Shown here in pieces: positions 59,016 to 64,000 of a stretch of 64,000 bases of DNA (position 1 is the first letter of the stretch; the number at the start of each line of letters is the position of its first letter). The translations under genes were made by a program, and so were the position numbers. The DNA comes from Leucocoprinus leucothites (Eukaryota > Basidiomycota > Agaricomycetes > Agaricales > Agaricaceae), in assembly GCA_013368445.1 (NCBI GenBank), contig JAACJO010000003.1:2666001-2730000 (forward strand). The letters are read 5' to 3'. The notes under the pieces were generated by a model that saw only the letters and a list, made by a program, of their open reading frames with translations, made no database searches and was not told the DNA's origin.

Positions 59016-59774
59016 GGCGCGAAGTAACTTTGACTGTACTTTGCTGTCTTAAAGATACTAATTTCTTGAAGGCTTTTATACCCAGACACCTGCATATGTC
59101 CCTTTTTTGTCCCCGGGTGACATGAGCCTGTGTGAAGACTTGAACAATGAATAAGTCGGCAGTTCAACACTTCCTGGAATAAGCGATGAAGGACATCTTG
59201 ATCACAGAGTGATTTCTTCTCAAGTTTTCTTGCAGGGATGTCCACACGATTTATTCTACCGGTATGTTATTCCCCCGGAAAGCTATACAATAATGTTCCT
59301 CTGTTCGTCCGATTGATCCTGTTCGCCGGGCTTATCAAGTGACATTGTCTTATTAGAACCGGCTTACCGAGAGAATAATGTTGCCTGTTCAATCATTCAC
59401 TCGAGAAGCGGACACGAATCAGACCGGATTTCACCCCTGTGGCTCTCTTGTTGCATCGTGATATGAACCAACCAGGTTCCATAATATTTTGACACCCGGT
59501 GTGAGTCTGGTTCCGAGATATAGACCGCTGACATCAGAAGATTTGTTTCAATGGACTGCTTCGATCGAGCTTGTATCTGAGTTCTCGACATGCTTCTCAC
59601 TCAGACATATTTTCCGTGAGCGGTTTCTTGGTCCGAGATTGCCACCGTACAAGGGGATGCACATTGCCCAGAGCCCCTCAAGCAAGTATTTGATGTCATT
59701 GGTATAAGCCCAGTATAATTCTCGAGAAGCTCAACTTAAGTACGTGAATAGGCACATCAATCACTATTAATGTC
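59016..59774. other. Upstream region of the DUF5648-like gene
   Basis: It contains the promoter of the 58340-59015 gene. The stretch about 59140-59220 (AATAAGTCGGCA, CACTTCCTGGAATAAG) recurs at about 60435-60510 upstream of the decayed copy, so promoter and gene were duplicated together. No other gene recognised. Confidence 0.6.
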
Positions 59775-60330
59775 AATCGACTAGCTCTTTCACATTTGTG
59801 TTATTAGAAGTAGTTAAACCGCGAGCTGCTGTATATCCGATAGAATAGGCTGGCACCACATTGCGAAGAGTATCACAACTATATAATTCCCCGAGAAATT
59901 CTGTTTGCGGCGAGGTTGGGAATGACTCCCCCTCTAGGCTCTCAGGCTCGGTATTCAACTCTGGTGATGGCGGCGTGGAAGTATTTGATGTGAGGTGTGG
60001 CGGGGTTGAAGCTACAACGCCACAGCGGGACTGTGTTATCGACCTTGGTCGCATAGACTTGACCCTCTGGGGATTCCTCGTCATATCTTTCGGTGCTTAT
60101 TTGCAGGATGGTCTAAGTGCATAATGGACGATAGAATTAACAGAGTACTGGGTTGAGCTGGAGATGATTGACATACGGGTATGTTTGCTGGACAATGATT
60201 GGTTATTGCCTTAGTAGCAGTGGTAGGTCACTCGTACAAGTAGTAAGGTTTATACGTTTTACCGTAAAAGCGAGGGCAACCGACGAAAGGAAAGGCGGCT
60301 CGAGTTGTGCGCTTAAAGCCATAGACAATA
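59775..60330 (-). pseudogene. Decayed tandem copy of the DUF5648-like gene
   Basis: Minus-strand fragments match the neighbour in order: a signal-peptide-like SSVALAFTV, HCPANIP before a GTATGT intron donor, then SPEGQVYATKVDNTVPLWRC, PHIKYFHAA, and LFYRIYSSSRFNYF. Stops interrupt at several places (after EYRA, in II*L*YSS and after NYF) and the reading frame shifts. It is a duplicate that has lost function; the intact gene is 58340-59015. Confidence 0.8.
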
Positions 60331-61786
60331 CCCATGACTATTTAACACATGGAAGGTTGATACCCAGTCTTTTTTGCCTGTGCGCTTACACTACTAATAA
60401 ATGCCAGGGAACGAGTGTGTGGGAGGAATGAACTAAGAATAAGTCGGCACTCCAATATTTCCTGGGCAAGTGGAATGAATGATGAAGAAGAATGATCACT
60501 CAAAATCGAAGTAATTTTCCTGTGATTGGTTCTGGCGTAAAGATGTAGATGCCTGAGATTCTTTACCATCGCGCGGCCCCCGGAGAGCTCCTTAGTGCTA
60601 CGACCTTCCCCTGTTTTCTCAATTCCGTTTATCTCTCTTTCCTGTTACAATTGTCCGGGAGGTAAGGTCTAAATGACAATCGGTTTTCCCGAGAAATGGA
60701 GCTGAATTTCGGAGACCGGGTCGCGGATAGTTCGATGAAATTACAGTATGATTGAGCCTTATTCGTAATATTTTCGAGCAACTGGAGTCGAGAGAATATT
60801 CTGTGGATCCGTTTATAGATTGCCTAGAAGTTGATACAGACCGGATTCAAACTGCAAAAAAAGGTTATAGTGTGTTGGTAGGTGCTAGCGCCTCATCAAC
60901 TACTTCGTGTATCGGTGAACTAACCACTTCGTCCGTCTTCCCATCCGGCGAGAGATTGATTCCGAAGTATAAGTAAACCGCCAACAACGGAGACTCTACT
61001 AGCATCCAGAATCATCTGTAGATTGATTGAACTTCCCAGTTCTGAATTCATATCGAGTCGTGGTTGCCCAATTCATGATGCTAGCCTCCTCCGAGTCACG
61101 GGACATTCATACCTGGTTATATCCTGCCAGAGGATTAGATCATATTGGTGGCGATTTTGGACCTTACCGTTCATATCGAACTTAGCACAGGCAGGGAAAA
61201 TAGCCGATATATTAGAATAGGGAGAGTATGTATGACAACTCGAGCATCCGAGAGTCTCCGCTTTTCCCAGTAGGGCAAAAAGAAGCGTGTCAGGATATTC
61301 GAATCATCCATTTTATGATATTTTCAGGTGTGTACGTGCGTTGGCGAAAAAAAGAGGTAGGTACGAAAAGTGGACGCCACACTTGTTGACATCAGCAAAT
61401 ACAGTAGGCCTGAGTCATCCAGGATCCGGCTTCGGGCGGAGATTTAATGATGTCGGGCCAGGACCAAGTCTACCACGTGGTGCTTACTTGCCCTCACCCT
61501 CATCAGCCTCGTGTTAGCCATTGTCTGGTTATTGACAAACTAAGCTGATAATGGGAGGGTCGGACCAGCGGCGATTTGTGAAGGAAATAAAGGCGATAGA
61601 TAGCATTGGGACCGGGCTAGAGGAAAGAGTTGAAACGTTGAGCGTTAAATCCGTGGCTTGAATTGCTGTTAACTTATGTACTTACGAATATGCTACGCAC
61701 GGCCAAATTGTATAGCTCATACACTGGCGGCTGCTTTAAATAAACTCATCCCGCCACTCTCATTAAGGTCAACCCCGTCTTCCATC
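60331..61786. other. Intergenic region without a recognised gene
   Basis: The left part is the duplicated promoter of the decayed gene. The rest (60520-61786) holds only short ORFs without motifs. I see no repeat family from the transposon stack here. Confidence 0.5.
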
Positions 61787-63468
61787 ATGCAACAGCTCCA
61801 ACTCTCCCTCGAAAGCACGCCTCTCGTTACTGAACAAGAAATCAACGACATCTTCCAAGGCAAAATCGTACACAAGCTAAACGTTCCCGATTTGCCGGCA
61901 GAGTTATGGGAAGAAATACTGTCCTACTTGCCTCGTGGGTCCGTGTGGAGGATGATTGGGATTAACAGGCTTTTATTCGAGTTGGGGATGAAGGAGCTTT
62001 ATGGGAGGGTTTGCCTGACGAATTGTGTGGGTGCTGGACTTAAAACGTTTCAGCAAATCGGGTAAGCGGTTTTCGACGTTGTAATCCATGTGCTTTTTCG
62101 GATTTACCGGTTCTCGTAATCTCGCAGATACGCGAATATCGCCTCGAGAGTTCGTAGTCTGTGCATCAAACCCACCTTTTTGCCTATAATGAACCGCAAA
62201 GGTCGAGCGGTACATGATCCGAGAGAGAGTCGATCCCTGCGGAAGAAGCGCAAGTCGGAAATACAGTCGTTCCTCAAAACTGCCCTTACCTCTCTCTCCG
62301 GTTGCGCACAACTCAGAGAGTTGAATGTCGTCGTTCATGATCAATATCTTTCACGATCGCTGGTCGTATTTCTTCGGAAATTGTTGAAGCGCGTCGGTGT
62401 CAATCTCGAGGCCCTGACAATCGATATGACCCTACTCAGCTTCCTTTCTGTCCATCATGTCTTTGACCCCAAACACCTTCCCAAGCTTTCAACTCTCACA
62501 ATCAAAATCACCGAATCTCGTTTTGAGACATCGAGAGACCAGGCACGCAGGGCTCGTAAAGCCCTTCTCAATATCATCCACCCATTGAACGGCACCCTCC
62601 AAACCCTTGCCTTTGAAGTGATCGATTTCAACCTCTCCGAGATATTCCAAAAGTTAGAACAGCTTCCAAAACTTCACTCACTCGAACTACGAGCAGAAGT
62701 CGGCTTTAGCACCTCATACCCACCATTCACTTTGTCTCCTTCCTCAAACACAACGCTGACAATCTCGAACGGCTGGTGATTCGACGACCAACTGTTGATG
62801 TACCCAGTTCCTGGAATGTTGAAGTCATCATCGGCAGGTTATACAACCTCCTCTGTGTGCAACATCTTCCCAAGCTGAGAGAACTCGTTCTCGAAGTTGA
62901 TTACACATCTATCCTCGAAAGTCTGGCTAGTCACGTTCACACCTTTGTTCCCCGTCTCAAGAACCTCACACTGACGGGCCAGCGTTCCACCTTGGATCAT
63001 CTTCAATTGAGCTCTCTGCTCAATGGTCTCGCGGGTGGTGATAAGGGACTTGAATATTTGAAAATATCCATCGCCGGCTTTTCGCCTGAACATATGGTGC
63101 TTTTTGCTACCTCCCTCCCGAACCTAAAGACACTCGATTTATCGTATAAGGATTTGTGGATGAGTAATCAGTCCTTATTGAGAGTGCGTTTCATTTTCGG
63201 TCTCTTCCCTGTTTTGTGGTGTTCTTCTGCTGACTGTCTTACTCACAGCGTACTGATTTGGACGAGGATGAAGCCATTTATGAAGATTTCCGTACGCGTT
63301 CGTACCCTCAGTGGAAAGTTGGAAGAGGCACGAATAGCTCAGGTTAATCTCTGTGATCAGGGACATCCTGATCATAGGCTATTGGATGCCATACAAGAAA
63401 GCCTCCCTACTCTCAAGCGTGTCGTCCGAACTAGAGATTGTTGTCATTGTTGTCATTGTAGATGGTAG
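61787..63468 (+). pseudogene. F-box / leucine-rich family gene with two frameshifts
   Basis: ATG at 61787; introns 62062-62127 and 63184-63248 are good GT-AG. An F-box-like motif (LPAELWEEILSYLPRGSVWRM, about residues 36-56) is followed by leucine-rich segments (LPKLSTLTIKI, LQTLAFEVIDFNLSEIF, LPKLHSLELR, LPKLRELVLEV, LPNLKTLDLSYKDL). This is a large agaricomycete family, presumably SCF substrate adaptors. The frame must change near 62715-62735 (SYPPF to VSFLKHNADNLERL) and again near 63320 (PQWK to LEEARIAQV). Neither is fixed by an obvious intron. It may be a recent pseudogene or contain sequence errors. Confidence 0.7.
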
Positions 63469-63740
63469 CACAACTTGTGATACGATGGATAATCCTTTAT
63501 TATTCTTAGTGACTATCGTAGTCATGCTTAGCCTGCCATGTACAGCAGATGCGTGCTTTTTCTCTTGGGTATTTAGGTATTGGGTCTTATAAAAATAGCG
63601 ACGGCGCACGCGTAGTATCTCTTTCAATGGCCGATTTGTTCGGGAACATAGAAAATAGCAACTTCGAATCTAAAGCACATTTCCTTGAATCAATGATGAT
63701 TTACTTGTAGATATATATTTCCATAAGATACTCCTCAATC

Positions 63741-64000
63741 CTACTCCTTCTTGGGAGGTGTCCAATCCGCCAACCACGCCTCGACGAAAGCAACCTCCTC
63801 TGCATGGATTTGCTGGATCTCCTCCGGCTCTTGAGTGAGATCGGCCAAACCGTATTCGTCCCAGTGATGAACAGCACCTGTAAAGGGGGTTAATATCAAT
63901 GAGTAAAACTGATGAGAGGGCGAGCTATTTGAGGGAGACAGCGCACCAGGAATCAATTTGAACGGTCTCAGAGTGGTATCAGGTCTCGACCTAGCATCGT
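63741..64000 (-). CDS. 3' end of an unidentified gene, running off the window
   Basis: Minus exons 63877-63741 and from 63947 rightward beyond 64000, joined over a 69-bp GT-AG intron. The visible end reads RPFKLIPG / AVHHWDEYGLADLTQEP...EVAFVEAWLADW and stops with TAG at 63741-63743. I do not recognise the family with certainty; the HHWDE-type end is conserved-looking. The 5' part lies right of the window. Confidence 0.65.
   Translation of the reverse strand, partial: DARSRPDTTLRPFKLIPGALSPSNSSPSHQFYSLILTPFTGAVHHWDEYGLADLTQEPEEIQQIHAEEVAFVEAWLADWTPPKKE

Noticed and set aside
1..64000. CRISPR arrays, operons, prophage or bacterial origin
   Set aside because: Introns, LTR retrotransposons and fungal gene families show a eukaryotic chromosome; no regularly spaced repeat array is present.

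Overview
This window looks like an agaricomycete (mushroom-type basidiomycete) chromosome. The cellular genes at the right carry many short GT-AG introns of about 46-66 bp, and the gene content (a glyoxal oxidase, an F-box/leucine-rich family gene, a DUF5648-like secreted protein) fits such a fungus. The repeats are chromodomain Ty3/gypsy elements, Ty1/copia, Tc1/mariner and Fot1/pogo. No prokaryotic features are seen.

Positions 1 to about 47.3 kb are one stack of nested transposons. The oldest visible host is a plus-strand gypsy element, E, seen at 28.8-29.6 kb and 45.4-46.2 kb. Chromovirus B (minus strand, 12.9-28.8 kb) lies inside E. B is itself interrupted by a second B copy (1-1062), a Fot1/pogo element (1116-12877), a Tc1 element (13717-15309), element G with a second Tc1 inside it (18105-21099), a solo LTR of family D (23118-23663), a 1.3-kb LTR-like block (24740-26061) and a small TIR element (27217-27990). 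The pogo element holds a complete chromovirus A (3708-12503, target duplication ATGCC). Chromovirus D (29.6-45.4 kb, minus) also lies in E. It carries two solo LTRs of family A (ACCAC and AAGGA duplications), a complete copia element F (37231-42388, ATAGC duplication) and a second 1.3-kb LTR-like block. Removing the insertions rejoins the interrupted reading frames. All element genes are broken, mostly by CGA-to-TGA changes.

The most interesting signals are in the retroelements. (i) All three chromovirus families have a primer-binding site two bases after the 5' LTR that is complementary to the LTR stretch beginning 33-34 nt downstream of a TATA-like box, which is the self-priming layout known from Tf1/sushi elements. 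(ii) Families A and B each have an extra ORF just after the chromodomain that encodes the same spaced pair of zinc knuckles. (iii) Element D has an antisense ORF between pol and the 3' LTR with a Zn2Cys6-like cysteine array.

From 48.17 kb the sequence becomes ordinary gene-dense DNA: a nine-exon glyoxal oxidase (-), a RidA/YjgF protein (+), a Nop12-like nucleolar RNA-binding protein (-), a 14-exon MFS transporter (+), a DUF5648-like secreted protein (-) with a decayed tandem copy, a frameshifted F-box-type gene (+), and the 3' end of an unidentified gene (-). These genes show no common pathway. The repeat/gene boundary at 47.3-48.2 kb is sharp.
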